A stretch of 64,000 nucleotides of DNA from Carnegiea gigantea (Eukaryota; Streptophyta; Magnoliopsida; Caryophyllales; Cactaceae). Shown here one piece after another: positions 46,564-58,399 of the stretch. The notes below the pieces were generated by a model. The model ran no database searches and was not told the origin of the DNA. It worked only from the letters and a program-made list of their open reading frames with translations. Where the stretch lies: contig JAKOGI010002209.1 in the NCBI GenBank assembly GCA_029747015.1, positions 1-64,000 on the forward strand. The letters are read 5' to 3'. The stretch's first letter is position 1; each line of letters begins with the position of its first letter. The position numbers and the translations under genes were made by a program.

Positions 46564-47916
46564 CATCATTCAATAAATTTCCCTTTTGCTAATTTGTGCA
46601 TACGATAAGTAGTTGTTTGCAAGTGGGTATTCGGTAAGTTTATTTTGATAAGCACTTATTCGGCGCATATGCATGCATTCTTGTTTGAGATAAGCCCATT
46701 GGTTAGTATTAACAAGTGATCTATAAATGTTGATAGGTATTAAATTTATATTATTTATAGAGGTAATCATTTTAGTTATTGATATACAAACATTTTGTTA
46801 ATTATTCATATAACAACAATAATTTATATTGAATGGGATAATTGATAAATATTGGTAATGTAAAATATTTTTCCCCTCTAGGGAATAATGCATCACCGGT
46901 TTGATCCTTGTCTCAACTAGATTGTTGTTCTTGTTTTTGGGGAACATTTGTTTGCTTGGTTTTCTATTTAATTGTTGGTAATGTAAATTCATTTTTTCTC
47001 CTAATTTTTCCCTTTTGATGAAAATGCTTTTCCTTTTATGGAAGTGCAAATTTTCACATGCATGCGAACAGCTTAAGGAGAATTGATCCCTAGCCTTTCT
47101 TTTGAAAATCGGTCATGTTACCACTCCACTGCCCTCAAGGGAAGCGAAAAATGCTTTTTTTCAACACATGTGGACTTCATTTTTTCTCCCGATTATATTA
47201 TGGTCCTCTATTTTAATTTTGTTTCTCTTTTTCCACTTTCCTTTTTTTGTCAACCTATTTTTGCATTTAAAAACTTATTTTTATTTTCCCCTATCTTTCA
47301 ATTGTTCTTTATTTTATCTTCTCATGTCTTTTCTAGAAGAAACTAAAATGCTTATTTGTAAATGAATAAAATGCTTTTATGCACACTTAATAAATGCTTA
47401 TAGCTACACACCTAAAATGCTTACCAGCACATATAAATATGACTTAAGTCTATAGTTGGTCTTTACATGATAAATATGTTTTGTATATAAAAAATACAAA
47501 AAAGAAAAATCTTGCTTGTTTGGCCATATATGTGTGTATACATGCATATGTATATATATGATTATCTCATATAAGAATGAAACCTTCTTCTATTTATTTT
47601 ACGTTTTCTACTAAATCACATTATTACCAATTTAGACGAGCAAAATATTGTCTTATATCTAGATTCACATTTTTTAGATATATAGATTTGCATTTATGCA
47701 GTTGAAGATGAGCACCATAATTAGTGTGTAGTTATTTATGAGCCAAAGAAAAAATAATTCAGGTGTTTGCAAACACGTATTTTAGTTATCAGTTTACAAA
47801 TGATTTGTAAAATATTCATAAGCATTTATATTATGTATAGGTAAGAATTTTAGTTATTTACATATATGCATTTTTGTTGTTAGGTAAATACCCATTTGTT
47901 ATAGGAAAATAAAATA

Positions 47917-48006
<90 letters not shown>
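47917..48006. repeat. (TA)n microsatellite
   Basis: An almost pure TA run of about 88 bases. Frames across it are artefacts. Confidence 0.97.
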
Positions 48007-48009
<3 letters not shown>

Positions 48010-49267
48010 TAAATGAAAAAAATAAAGCAAAATAAATTAAAACAAGATCGAACAAGAAATAAAATAAACATTTTTTAAAAAATGAAAATTTTAACTATTT
48101 TTTAAAAAAAAAAACTTATGCAAGTGCAATGAATGAACAAAAGGGTCAAAAAATAAAAGGAAAGGGCACAACTAGAAAAATAAAAAAAGATCATTTTTAA
48201 ATTTTGTGAACATACCTTTATACTCACATATATGTATATTTACACCTAAATAATAATTTACAAAAAGTTTATTGAGTATGTCTGGTGAACATGTTTTTAT
48301 GACATCAATAAAAAGAGATTATGGTAAAAAGGGTGAGCAAAAACCTCATAAAATGAAAAGGTCATCATAGACCTCCATTTTCACTAGGTTGTCAACTAAT
48401 TGATTTCTTCTTCTATAGTTTCTTTTAGATAAAATGGTAATTCGATGATATAAGCATTCTTAATGTAAGCAATTTATATTGTGTTTATATAAGCATTTTT
48501 CTAATTGTAAAGAAGACTATTATGATTGTTTCGTAGATGTTGGTACGTAACTATTTTGATTTGTACATGACCATTTTGGTTATTTGTAGATTAGTATTTT
48601 AGGTTGTGTTATATATAATTAGTTTGTACATATTAATGAGCATGTCTATTGTGTATCTATAAACATTTTCATGGTTTCAATATAAGGTTTTTTGGTATTG
48701 GTATAAAGTGTTTTTTGGAAATGATAAAATAGCAAATAAATTTGTTATATAATTGAAAAAATGAAAAAAAAAAGCAAATAAAAATTAAAAAAATTCAATA
48801 AAAACAAATGGAAAAAAGAGAAAAGCCTCATAAATATTACAAAATAAAAATAATTACACTAGTACAAAATAGCAAGCTAGTTGCGAGATGAACAAATGCT
48901 TTTTCTTTTTTTTTCTTTTTTTAAAGATAACCATGTATAAGCTGCTACCCGGCAAAAATAAAATATTTAATAGGCCCACCAAAATAAACGTCCTTCCTAG
49001 CAAACACTAGTATTATAAATCAGGGATAATAATATAATAATTGGGCCTGGTTTGGTATTTAGACATGAACTTTTAGATTATTTTCTCGTTGGGTATATGT
49101 TGCTATGTAAGTACTAATACAGATTGATTTAAGTGATTTGACATTTATTTTCCTTAAGCAAGATATCAGATTTGAGTTTTGTGAATGGAGAAAATCCGTG
49201 ATGGAAAGGCTCTACCCCTTAATTGGGCCAACAATAGCTCGACTTTAATGAAATAGAGAATCTAAGA

Positions 49268-49270
<3 letters not shown>

Positions 49271-49326
<56 letters not shown>
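49271..49326. repeat. (AT)n microsatellite
   Basis: Pure AT dinucleotide run of about 56 bases. Confidence 0.97.
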
Positions 49327-49328
<2 letters not shown>

Positions 49329-49704
49329 CTATAAAAGTCAAGTTTTTTACAATTTTTTTATTGGATTTGAGATGCAACTTCCGTGACCTATATAGCTAGG
49401 TAGGTCTAGGTCTACTACATAATTGTTGCATTAGATGAGATGTCTAATGATTTTCTAAAATAACACACATTTTGATATTATGTATTATGAAATATAATAT
49501 TGCATATTTATAAGGTACTATAAACTCTATATAATATTATAAGAGTAATCCGTACACCTACATTGTTTCTTTTCGATGGGGCAAGTGTACCTAAAATGCT
49601 ACCAATGCAACTTATATTACTATGTTTAGTATATTAGGGAAAAATAAATAAGTATTAGGGTTTGTTATTTTCGTTGGGAAATATAGGTTGGTAAATGAAT
49701 AAAG

Positions 49705-49985
49705 TTTGTTAAGATTATTACAAGTGGATTGAAGTGGATATTTTTTTGTTGAAGTGGGTTAAAATGGGTTGAAATTGGTTGAAGTGGGATGAAGTTGATT
49801 GAAGTTGGTTGAAGTGAGTTGAAATTTTTTATGTGATAGGTAGAAGTTGGTTAAAATAGTGGGAAGTGAGTTGAAATTAATTGAAATGAATTGAAGTAGG
49901 TTGAAATTAGTTGAAGTGGGTATTTTCTTGTTAAAGTTGGTGAACTGGATTGAATTTGATTGAAGTTGGTAAATTGAAATTTACC
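49705..49985. repeat. Degenerate minisatellite based on GGTTGAAGTG
   Basis: Many variants of (G)GTTGAA(G/A)T(G/T) occur in tandem at spacings of roughly 10-15 bases, interrupted by a few diverged stretches. Confidence 0.85.
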
Positions 49986-50450
49986 AACAAAAATAACAAG
50001 GCCTTTAGTTGGGTTCTCTTTCTTGTTTTGTTTCTCGTTAAAAATGTCAAAAAAGATGGTTACACTAAACAAGACCTAAACTAATCAAATAGCCATAGTT
50101 CAATGCACTAGATGCCTTTATCTTTCTCTATTATGGGCATTTTATTTTCTAATAAGACAAAAGGAGGTTCAAATCGTACAATTTGAACCACTGATTTTTT
50201 AATATTAGGTGTACATCCGGACGACAAAACACCGGCGTTTTACTCTCAATGGAATTAAGTAGCAAATTAAACTAGCTTTCTCCAAAGTTTGCTCACCCAA
50301 TCTAACTCAGAACCACATACAATTTCAAACAATGAAGTGAGATAACAAGAAACATTTGTATATACTCCATAATGTATAGCCAGTACCAAAAACAAATAAT
50401 CTACCAGTGGCCCAATTTAAAGCAAGCATTAGCATTAACATATATAGAAG

Positions 50451-53400
50451 CTAACTCTGCAACTGAGCAAAAAGTATTTCATTCCAGGTATCAGGGATCC
50501 CCGGTAAGCACCAATGCAAACAATCTTGAATGCCATGTTTAGCCCTAACTCCATACTTAGACACATGCCCTTCATCTCTGAGCTCCGACAGAGCCGTTAC
50601 ATCCAGCAGTTTCACCCTCGTCCCTTGTACGGCCGTGGCAGGAACAAGATCACTAGACTTGTATGTTTGAATCTCATTCTTTTTGGTCATAAAGGGGACA
50701 GTGTTGTCACAGGCCCCTCCATTGTACCACTCCCCGTTGGAGAAATGTCTCGGTGAAATTGTTCGATAGAAGGCTATTAGGCTCGGATGGTGTTGGATCC
50801 GAGAGTCCACCCACTTGACGACGCTATGAATGGTGAAATTTCGCGCTTGCCCAATGTCCATGCTAGGGGTTGATTCGCCTCCCACATGGATGACCCAATG
50901 GTTCGAGTGGAACTTGACCGGGGACCAATGGTGGCCTGTGTTGAGGACCAGCACATTGAGCCTAGGGAGGAACTTGCGGAGGAATGCTGGGGGTCGATCA
51001 AGGTGCATGGCTATCTTGGACCGTCTGAAGCGGACCAAGTCGCATAGGCAAGGTGACCAGTAAAAGAGGATGGTTGTATTGGTGGTTAGAAATCGATATG
51101 CCCACCCATTTGGATGGGCTTTTTTGTGAGGTTTAACCAGGTTGTACTCTTTCCCTACATCAATGACATGGGGTATTGCTTCATTTCCCACTGTCATGCA
51201 CATTAAAGATTGGAACTGTTGTTGGCCTAATGAATCTCCAATAAAAGCTAAGGTCTTATTGCGCATCCTAATTAAAAAGGCAAATGCGTATGTTAGATCA
51301 TATGTACATACGATACCAAAGCATTCAAACTGCATTTTTATAAATCAAGATAAAGAGTGTCTTAGGGCATCCATGTTTCACTTGCTTTAGAGTGATATGA
51401 TATTTAACTATTTAAGAATAGGAAAAAGAATGTAGACTGCTTTAAAATCTGAAACTCAGTGGGATATTTGTGACATTTTTTAGTTATTTATCAAGTCACA
51501 TACACATGTTAACAATTAGAATTATTTCTATTTGTCCAAATTGATTTACTCAGAATTACCGACCCAATTTAGAAAAGATTTATATTTAAATATTACACTT
51601 GGCTATTTTTATTTTATAGTTGAAAATTAATGAACATACCTTTGCAAAAACTTGGAGCCTTGAAATTCTTCCAAATCACAATCTTTGGGCTGCCACCGGA
51701 ACTTCTCGTACGCAAAATCAACACGTTGGGAGGATCTACAGGCCCATGTTTTAGATAACCACTTCCTGCAATGGCCCCCTGAATACAAAGGTCGCCTTTC
51801 ATCCGCCACCCATTTCCCCATGCCATAATTGCATCCTAGAAAAATCATCATTGATACTGATTGTTAAGAAATCTCCTTCTAAATCATGAGAAAATTGAGT
51901 GAAATTGTTCACAAAAGATATTTTGGACGAAATTTATACTTAAGTATTTAAAAGTATTACATAGAGGTCTTATTGCTAATCTAGTTTACATCTATAGAAA
52001 TTGTATATATTTTATAATCATGACATAAATAAGTTGAATTATCGGATTTGGAAAACTTACGTGAACAATTGTGCATATATGTAACAAATGTTGGCAATGA
52101 GAAGGGCTAGTTTGGGACGACTTAAAAAGCTTTGACCTAGTTCTATTTCAGTTTAGAGGAGGTTGTGAGGCCAATGGAAACAAATGCTAAATTTGTAAAC
52201 CTATTTGGTATCAGTCACATCTATTAGATCGTCTACTATATTAAGTTCGATTATCAATTTATAAATTAGTAAAGGAGTTAGCTTTCGTAGCTAAATTTGA
52301 GCTAGATGTAATAAGAGAACATTATATGTGTGCAATTGACTTGATTAGGAACATGAGAAAAACTTAAAAACTACCTTTACGGGTCATAATTTGGTGAGAG
52401 CCTTTTATAGTACCGATTGGAGCCTCCACATTTTTCCATGCCTTCCCTTTGGTCCCATATGAGTGGTCAATAATGCTAGCAGATGCCGTGATAGGCATAG
52501 TGTTGTCTATGGCTAAAGCTCCTTCCAATTCAGAAGTGAAATTAGCCATAGCCAGAGGGATGCCAGTAGAGATATCTGTACAAAATGGACAGGCAAAAAG
52601 CAAACAACTCAATGGATTGACTACCAAATGAAAAATAGTGTTTTTCCTAAGCTTCGTTTGGTCCTTAGAAAATTTGATGGAAAGAAAAGTTGAGGAAAAA
52701 AAAAAGCAATGAGAAAATACGTTTTTTTCTTTTGTTTGGATTGAGGAAAAAATAAAAGAATTTGGATGAGAAATTTGAATGTTGATGAACTACTTGAATC
52801 AGTTGATATCATCTAAGCAATATATATGAGGTTGGAGGAGGTTAGGAATTTTCTTCAAACTTTCCTCATAATTTTATGTGAAAAATTTTATCACGTGTTT
52901 CTAACAATTTTTTCACCTAACTTTCCTCCATATTTTTTTTTTCTTTGTGATTTTCTCTACACCAAACATAAGAAACAAAAAAAGTAATTTTTTCAAATTT
53001 TTTTCTCTCCACCAAATTTTTCAAGGTCCAAACAGAACCCTAATATTTCCACCCCCCAGCAGTTTCATTCAAAATATTTGATTTAGTCTAATTATTAGTT
53101 GAGCCAATTTTTAGATGAAGAGACATTATTGTCAAATTAAACAAGATTGGCAGCTCCTATCTTTATAAGTATTTGCTAGGTAACTTATAAAGTATCTGAC
53201 AATGTCATATATAGATTGAAATTAAAATTTCATTTTTATCAACTTTGCTTTTTTTTTTCTTTTTTTAATTAAAAAATAGCCATTTATGTAACATTTTCTG
53301 CCTGCTTGAATAGAACTCATCCTCTCAAGGACCAAAAATGATGCTCTAACAGTTCTAGAAGATTTTTGACCTATATAATAATCTCATCTCAACCAATGAA

Positions 53401-54217
53401 ATCTTAGTCTATTGGTTAAGACGGAGGTCCAGGGTACATCAGGTCTCAGGTTCGGTTCCCCCCTTTCCCATTGTATTGTAATATGTATTCTCAATAATTC
53501 GATTTCAGACAACTCAATTTACTTGGGTCCTTGATAACAAGGGTTGCGTCGAACATTAATTTTGAAATATCGTAAGTACTAGTCTGTCTAAGATGGTACT
53601 TGCGTAACAAAACAAATATCGCATTCCCATTTTTTGCCCTCTGAATTTGTCAAGACAGAAACGACATGCAATTCCCAACTGATCTCTGTACAGAGTATTG
53701 ATAAACTTAATCATGCACACATCATTGTCAAAACCATAGTTACTGGGATCGCTCTATACCCCTGCAATCCCTATTCTGAGAACAAACGATCTAGAGCCCA
53801 AATTAAATTAAATTTATCGAATAACTACCGATCCGCATTCTGGACTAACCGATTCAGGGCGTTCCTAGTAGCTGTGGTCAAAACTAAGAGTGATGAACAA
53901 GCATAAATAATGCGCAAATCGTATCCCAAAAAAAGAAATGGAGCATAAAGCAGTTGAAAAAAAATTATCCATGCACAAAAGAACTTTTAAGGAAGGAATT
54001 AAATTAAACCTGGAGGACGAAGGCGAGTGAAGAGCAAGTGGGCGTGGGAGTGGGAGTGGGAGTGGGAGTGGAAGAGCGATGAAGAGCGAAAATCAGGATC
54101 ATTATTCTCTTCTGATACCCACATGATTAAAAGCATTAAGCACATCAAGTTTATGAAAACGAATGCTAGTTTTAGGGGAGTTAGCCTCAACACTATCACA
54201 TACCCTCCTTCCTTCAT
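50451..54217 (-). CDS. TBL: TRICHOME BIREFRINGENCE-LIKE (TBL) putative polysaccharide O-acetyltransferase, four exons
   Basis: TBL proteins are Golgi type II membrane enzymes that add O-acetyl groups to wall polysaccharides. Exons, read leftward, are 54217-54010, 52575-52375, 51835-51640 and 51267-50451, all with GT/AG borders and consistent phases (1, 1, 2), giving 1,422 nt and 473 residues. Residues 15-34 form one membrane segment ([17 protein letters not shown]), followed by a short [10 protein letters not shown] tract. Exon 3 carries the PMR5 N domain ([32 protein letters not shown]). Exon 4 has the GDS motif with Ser214 ([16 protein letters not shown]) and the C-terminal DxxH with Asp450 and His453 ([16 protein letters not shown]). 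No stop or frameshift is seen. The text resembles the TBL14-16 subgroup, but the exact paralogue and substrate are not resolvable. Intron 1 (1.4 kb) contains a MITE and a SINE. Confidence 0.93.
52651..53040. mobile_element. Tourist-like MITE in TBL intron 1
   Basis: The left end GCTTCGTTTGGTCCTTAGAA and the complement of the right end (GGGTTCTGTTTGGACCTTGA) match over about 38 bases with some mismatches. The element is 390 bp, AT-rich and non-coding. It is flanked by TAA at 52648-52650 and 53041-53043, the 3-bp duplication typical of PIF/Harbinger MITEs. Confidence 0.82.
53390..53600 (+). mobile_element. Probable tRNA-derived SINE in TBL intron 1
   Basis: TAGTCTATTGGTTAAGACG near 53405 fits a pol III A box (TRGYNNANNGG), and GGTTCGGTTCC near 53449 fits a B box, at a spacing normal for tRNA-like promoters. 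A tRNA-unrelated body follows, with GGGTTGCGTCGAACATTAAT near 53540. No flanking duplication was pinned down, so the ends are approximate. Confidence 0.5.
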
Positions 54218-54981
54218 TCTCTTTCTCTCCCTCTCTCTCTCTCTCTCTCTCCACTTAATTGTATAAAGCCAAAAAACAGGTAAAGAAAGAAATTGAATTA
54301 TGTCATTTTAGTTCAGGGATAGGGAGTGAATTCTAGAAATAAAGGGACATTTTTTTAGAAAAAAGAAAAAGGACATGCAAAGGGGGGGGGGGATGGAATA
54401 TGATGAAGAAGATGAAGAAGAGGGAAAGAAGGAAGAAAGAGCGTGAACCATAGTGGTATGCAAGATGGAGCAGTAGGAGGTCATGCAAGAAAATTGAAAT
54501 ATTTGATTAATTAGTTGATAAGACCAACTGCTAATTCAAGAAAAAGAGTGCCGATGGGAAAAATATAGGTATTCATGCTGTACAAGGCCTCTATTGATTT
54601 TATATCAGATTGGTATCTCCTATTCAAAGTGTATATTAGATAAGCAGATCTATATTTTCAAGGAGAATATGGAGGATCTATGGATCTCTTCCCAATACTG
54701 TCTATCAAAAAAACAATGGTTCACATGGGAAGACGAACATTTATTGTATACCTACTTAGATTTCGTAGAGTTAGACTTTTATTTTGACAGTGAAGAGTAT
54801 ATTTTTTTTAGTCGAATTTACATTATAAATTTTGAAAGACTTATTAATGTTCAATAAAATTGTCCCTTTATTTCTTGTAAAAAGAAAAGGCAAAATTGTA
54901 AGTACCTGAGTAACATAGAATTAATTATATTTTAGATCTTTCAAGTGCTACGTATTTCCTAGCTTTGTTGTCCTATATTGC
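54218..54981. other. 5' flank of the TBL gene
   Basis: On the TBL strand this is the leader and promoter side. A GA-rich tract (CT run 54224-54252 on plus) lies directly upstream of the start codon, and a run of nine to ten G (plus strand) lies near 54382. No TATA box can be called with confidence. The 87-codon frame at 54594-54857 shows no recognisable motif. Confidence 0.5.
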
Positions 54982-55170
54982 TTAGGGCTTGTTCGTTTTC
55001 AGCATTTTGCACCTGCTACTTGCTCGAAGCTGCTCCAATCTGTTCAAATCTGTTACCTACTGGTCAAACTTACTTCCACCTGCTCAAACCTGCTCCAATC
55101 TGCTCTAACCTGCTCTAACCCGCTCCTACCTGCTCCAACCTCATGGAGAGAATGTTTGGAATATTAAAGA

Positions 55171-56213
55171 TGATGGATATCTCCTAGGGCATCAAAACAG
55201 ACTTTGTACATCAATCCCCTTAAGTCTAGCTCTTGACTCTCCAGGTGTGGATTCATTTGGGTGAGTTAAGTTCATATCTTTCACTTTTATCTTCGAATTC
55301 ACTTGTTTTCTTTCTAAAGTGAGTTTGAGTTTGTTCCTTGATTGTAATCTTTCATGGTTTAACTTATACTCTTGAATTGAGTTTAAGCTTAACCCTTGAG
55401 AGATACATCAGTTTTGGTATCAAAGCAAGTTTCATCCTTGTGCCTGAAACCCACACATCCATACACCAAAAACACCAAAAAAAAAAAACCCAAATAAAAA
55501 AAAACCAAATACAAAAGTCAGCCCACAAGGCGCCATGTCTCGAAGGAAGTTACTCAAGATCAAACGTGAACTTGACTTCCTTAGCATCAAAATACATCTT
55601 TCTACCTTCGAGATATATGACTTAGACCTCCAGGCACAACAACTTCAAGATGATCTACTCTCCTTCAAACTTGATATGAAAAGGAAAGCTGAACAACCCT
55701 TTGACTCAAAAGAAGTGGATCAACATCAAAAAGACAATGAAGTTAGCTTCGACCTACCTTCTAAGTTCGATGAGTATGAAGATGAATAGGAGGAAATTGA
55801 GGAAGAAGAAAAGAAGGACGATCGAGAAGAGAAGGGAGCTGATGAGTTGAGGCAAGAGGAGATTGAGTATGAGCTTCAACATGAATCTGAGTCTTGCAAC
55901 AAAAAGTTGGATTTTGAAAAGTGTCTTTATTCTGAACAAGAATTGAGGACAATTCCTGTCCAACAAAGGGAGGATGATGGATATCTCCTAGGGCATCAAA
56001 ACAAACTTTGTACATCAATCCCCTTAAGTCTAGCTCTTGACTCTCCAGGTGTGGATTCATTTGGGTGAGTTAAGTTCATATCTTTCACTTTTATCTTCGG
56101 ATTCACTTATTTTTTTCTAAAGTGAGTTTGAGTTTGTCCCTTGATTGTAATCTTCCATGGTTTAACTTACACTCTTGAATTGAGTTTAAGTTTAACCCTT
56201 GAGATATACATCA
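55171..56213 (+). mobile_element. Small non-autonomous LTR retrotransposon (TRIM-like)
   Basis: LTRs 55171-55410 and 55975-56213 (240 and 239 bp) begin TGATGGATATC and end ATACATCA, with few differences. A perfect target duplication AAAGA flanks it (55166-55170 and 56214-56218). TGGTATCAAAGC at 55415-55426 is a primer-binding site with one change. AACAAAGGGAGGATGA before the 3' LTR is the polypurine tract. The internal part is only 564 bp. Joining the flanks restores the Harbinger sequence seen in E2. Confidence 0.93.
55535..55789 (+). CDS. Small charged protein of the TRIM-like element (uncertain)
   Basis: 84 codons start at ATGTCTCGAAGG with helical, charged text (LKIKRELDFLSIK, QAQQLQDDLL) and end EYEDE. 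A second glutamate-rich open stretch (55847-56068) follows in another frame and runs into the 3' LTR. No Gag, protease or RT motif is present. It may be a remnant of an internal ORF of a larger parent element, or chance. Confidence 0.3.
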   Translation: MSRRKLLKIKRELDFLSIKIHLSTFEIYDLDLQAQQLQDDLLSFKLDMKRKAEQPFDSKEVDQHQKDNEVSFDLPSKFDEYEDE

Positions 56214-56833
56214 AAAGAACACTTTTAAGATCTTAAAGGACAGAATGCTTTAAGTGAGTAGAGAATGACAAATCGATATAATTATATCATATTGTGCGGT
56301 GCACAACTTCATCCGAATGAATGCTTAAAAAAGAAATACCAATTTCACCGAGGCTAGCAAACATTACAACTATCCCCAACATTGGGTTATATGATGTACG
56401 AAGCAAGCAAGTAATGAATGAATGTAAAGATGCAATAGCTCATACGATTTCAACATTGAAAAACAATAATTACAATATAGGCTAATTTTAGTTATAAAGA
56501 AAGACATATGGTTATCATAGACTAACGTTTGGTAATATATTACGATGACATTTAACTTTTCTATTACATTATTTTCGGAAATCTATTATACAGTAACTGC
56601 TACAAAAATGTGATGTATTCAACATAAATTATCATCGATAATCATAACATTAGAAGAATCACAACAAAAACCCTCCAAAATGCTCCAACTTGCTTCCAAC
56701 GTACTCAACCTGCTGCTACCTGCTCCTACCCGCTTCTATCTGCTAACTGCTAGTCAAACCTACTCCAAACTGCTTCAACCTACTCCAACCTGCTAACAGG
56801 TCTTCCAAAATGCTGAAAACGAATATGCCCTAA

Positions 56834-57958
56834 GGGCCTGTTCGTTTTCAGCATTTTGCACCTGCTACCGGCTCTAACCTGCTCGAAGCTGCTCCAATTT
56901 GCTCAAATCTGCTAACTGCTAGTCAAACCTGTTTCACCCTGCTTCAACTTGCTCCAACCTGCTCCAACCTACTTAAACCTGCTCCACCCTGCTCTAACCC
57001 GCTCAAACTTTGCCTAACGGTGACGTTAGTTTGTAATAGACTGCGTAATTTTTAATGTCGTGATTTTAAAATATAATCGACCGCTAATCTTTTGTAATTT
57101 AACTGCATTATTTCATACAATTCTTATAATTATCTACTGTGTCATAATTAGGAAAATACTATTTGGTCGATTCTGCATATCCAAACACTGTTCGATATTT
57201 AGCCTCATATATGGAAATGGGGGTTTGCTATCATCTTCCAAATTTTCAAGATTGTGGGCCACCTACTGGTGATAAAGAGGCTTTCAATTTCCATCGGTCT
57301 ACCATCAAAAGAATGTTTGGAGTATTAAAGAATATTTGGAAGATCTTAAAGGACAGAATGCCTCAAGTGAGAAGAGAACGACAAATTGATATAATTATAT
57401 CATGTTGCATGCTACACAACCTCATCCGAATGCATGAAAAAGGGATACCAATTTTACCGATGCCAGCAAACATTACAACCATCCATAACATTTGGTTGTA
57501 TGATGCACGAAATAAGCAAGTAATGAATGAATATAGAGATACAATAGCTAATATCATTTCAACATCGAAAAACAATAATTATAATATATGCTAATTTTAG
57601 TTATAAAAAAAGGTATATGGTTATCATAAACTAATGTTTGGTAGTGTGTTACAATGACATTTAACTTTTCTGTTACATTATTTTCGTAAATTTATTATGC
57701 AATAATTGTTACAAAAATGTGATATATTCAACATAAATTATCATCGATAATCATAACATTAGAAGAATCACAACAAAATGCTCCAAAACGCTCCAACTTG
57801 CTTCCAACCAGCTCCAACCTACTCCTATATGCTCCAACCTGCTCCTACCTGCTCCAACCCGCTCCTACTTGCTAACTGCTAGTCAAACCTGCTCTAAACT
57901 GCTTCAACTTGCTCCAACCTGCTAACAGCTCTTCCAAAACGTAGAAAATGAACAGGCC
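56834..57958 (+). mobile_element. Harbinger-type element E2 (truncated)
   Basis: The left end GGGCCTGTTCGTTTTCAGCA begins immediately after TAA (56831-56833), shared with the right end of E1. The right end AAAATGAACAGGCC is followed by TTA (57959-57961). Subterminal arrays of CTGCTCCAACC units lie at 56865-57010 and 57775-57930. It holds only the C-terminal part of a transposase. Confidence 0.8.
57163..57594 (+). pseudogene. C-terminal part of a PIF/Harbinger transposase (DDE_Tnp_4)
   Basis: The open frame of about 143 codons reads VDSAYPNTVRYLASY, then FNFHRSTIKRMFGVLKNIWKIL, then CCMLHNLIRMHEKG. These are the last catalytic region and tail of Harbinger transposases (D-S-x-Y-P-N, F-N-x-x-H-S/T ... 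R-x-F-G-V-L-K, L-H-N-x-I-R). The N-terminal half with the first catalytic Asp and the DNA-binding part is absent, so the protein is inactive. The parallel segment in E1 (about 56220-56480) is more decayed. Confidence 0.88.
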
Positions 57959-57961
57959 TTA

Positions 57962-58357
57962 GTGACTATCACTTTGGTTAGTCTTTCAACTTTTCGCTTA
58001 AAACTTTAAATTTTCTATGTATGGGTAGGGCATAGCTTCATCTTCCATATCGCATTGTATATTCTGATTAGAATATCCTAGAACTTTAAATGTTCCTAGG
58101 TATGGTATGCTTGCTTGGGGTTAAATAAAAAACAAGCCATGACCGCCGTATACAAAATAGAAATTTATGCAAACATTTTACAATTAAATTACATCGTGAA
58201 TAACAGAGATTAATTCTAGTACTATACAAAGAGCATCTACATGTACAACAGAAGGTATGAATTGTTACCTTGACCCCTTTTGCCCCCGGCAGATCAACAT
58301 TGCTCGCTGTGGTTTCTGCGGTAGTCGTTACATTATTTTTTTGGGTAAAACACTGTA
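57962..58357. other. Short non-coding gap between Harbinger and CACTA elements
   Basis: No gene is supported. It is plain AT-rich sequence. Confidence 0.5.
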
Positions 58358-58399
58358 CACTACTAAAAAAGTGTAAAATAACAATGGAAATAGACAACG

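Larger units (their letters stand above)
46564..50450. other. AT-rich repeat-laden non-coding DNA
   Basis: No gene is supported. It holds diverged copies of an AT-rich repeat (46660-46840 and about 47760-47900), two long AT microsatellites, and a GTTGAAGTG minisatellite. The final 375 bases are the 3' flank of the TBL gene. Confidence 0.6.
54985..56830 (+). mobile_element. Harbinger-type element E1 (truncated), joined to E2
   Basis: The left end GGGCTTGTTCGTTTTCAGCA, preceded by TTA (54982-54984), is complementary to the right end AAAATGCTGAAAACGAATAT...GCCC. Both ends carry arrays of CTGCTCCAACCTGCT-type units. Transposase-derived sequence at about 56220-56480 parallels E2 but has stops. 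A small LTR element (55171-56213) interrupts it. It has no complete transposase. Confidence 0.75.

Noticed and set aside
27546..46564. CRISPR-like or prokaryotic operon structure
   Set aside because: No regularly spaced identical repeats with unique spacers and no ribosome-binding sites; introns and plant transposon families show a eukaryotic genome.
47858..48055. 65-codon minus-strand frame rich in Ile-Tyr
   Set aside because: It is a translation of the (TA)n microsatellite.
53398..53475. Possible tRNA gene
   Set aside because: A and B boxes are present, but no cloverleaf with a proper anticodon arm or paired acceptor stem could be drawn; a SINE fits better.
54594..54857. 87-codon frame upstream of the TBL gene
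   Set aside because: It is AT-rich with no recognisable motif or splice or promoter context and is probably chance.
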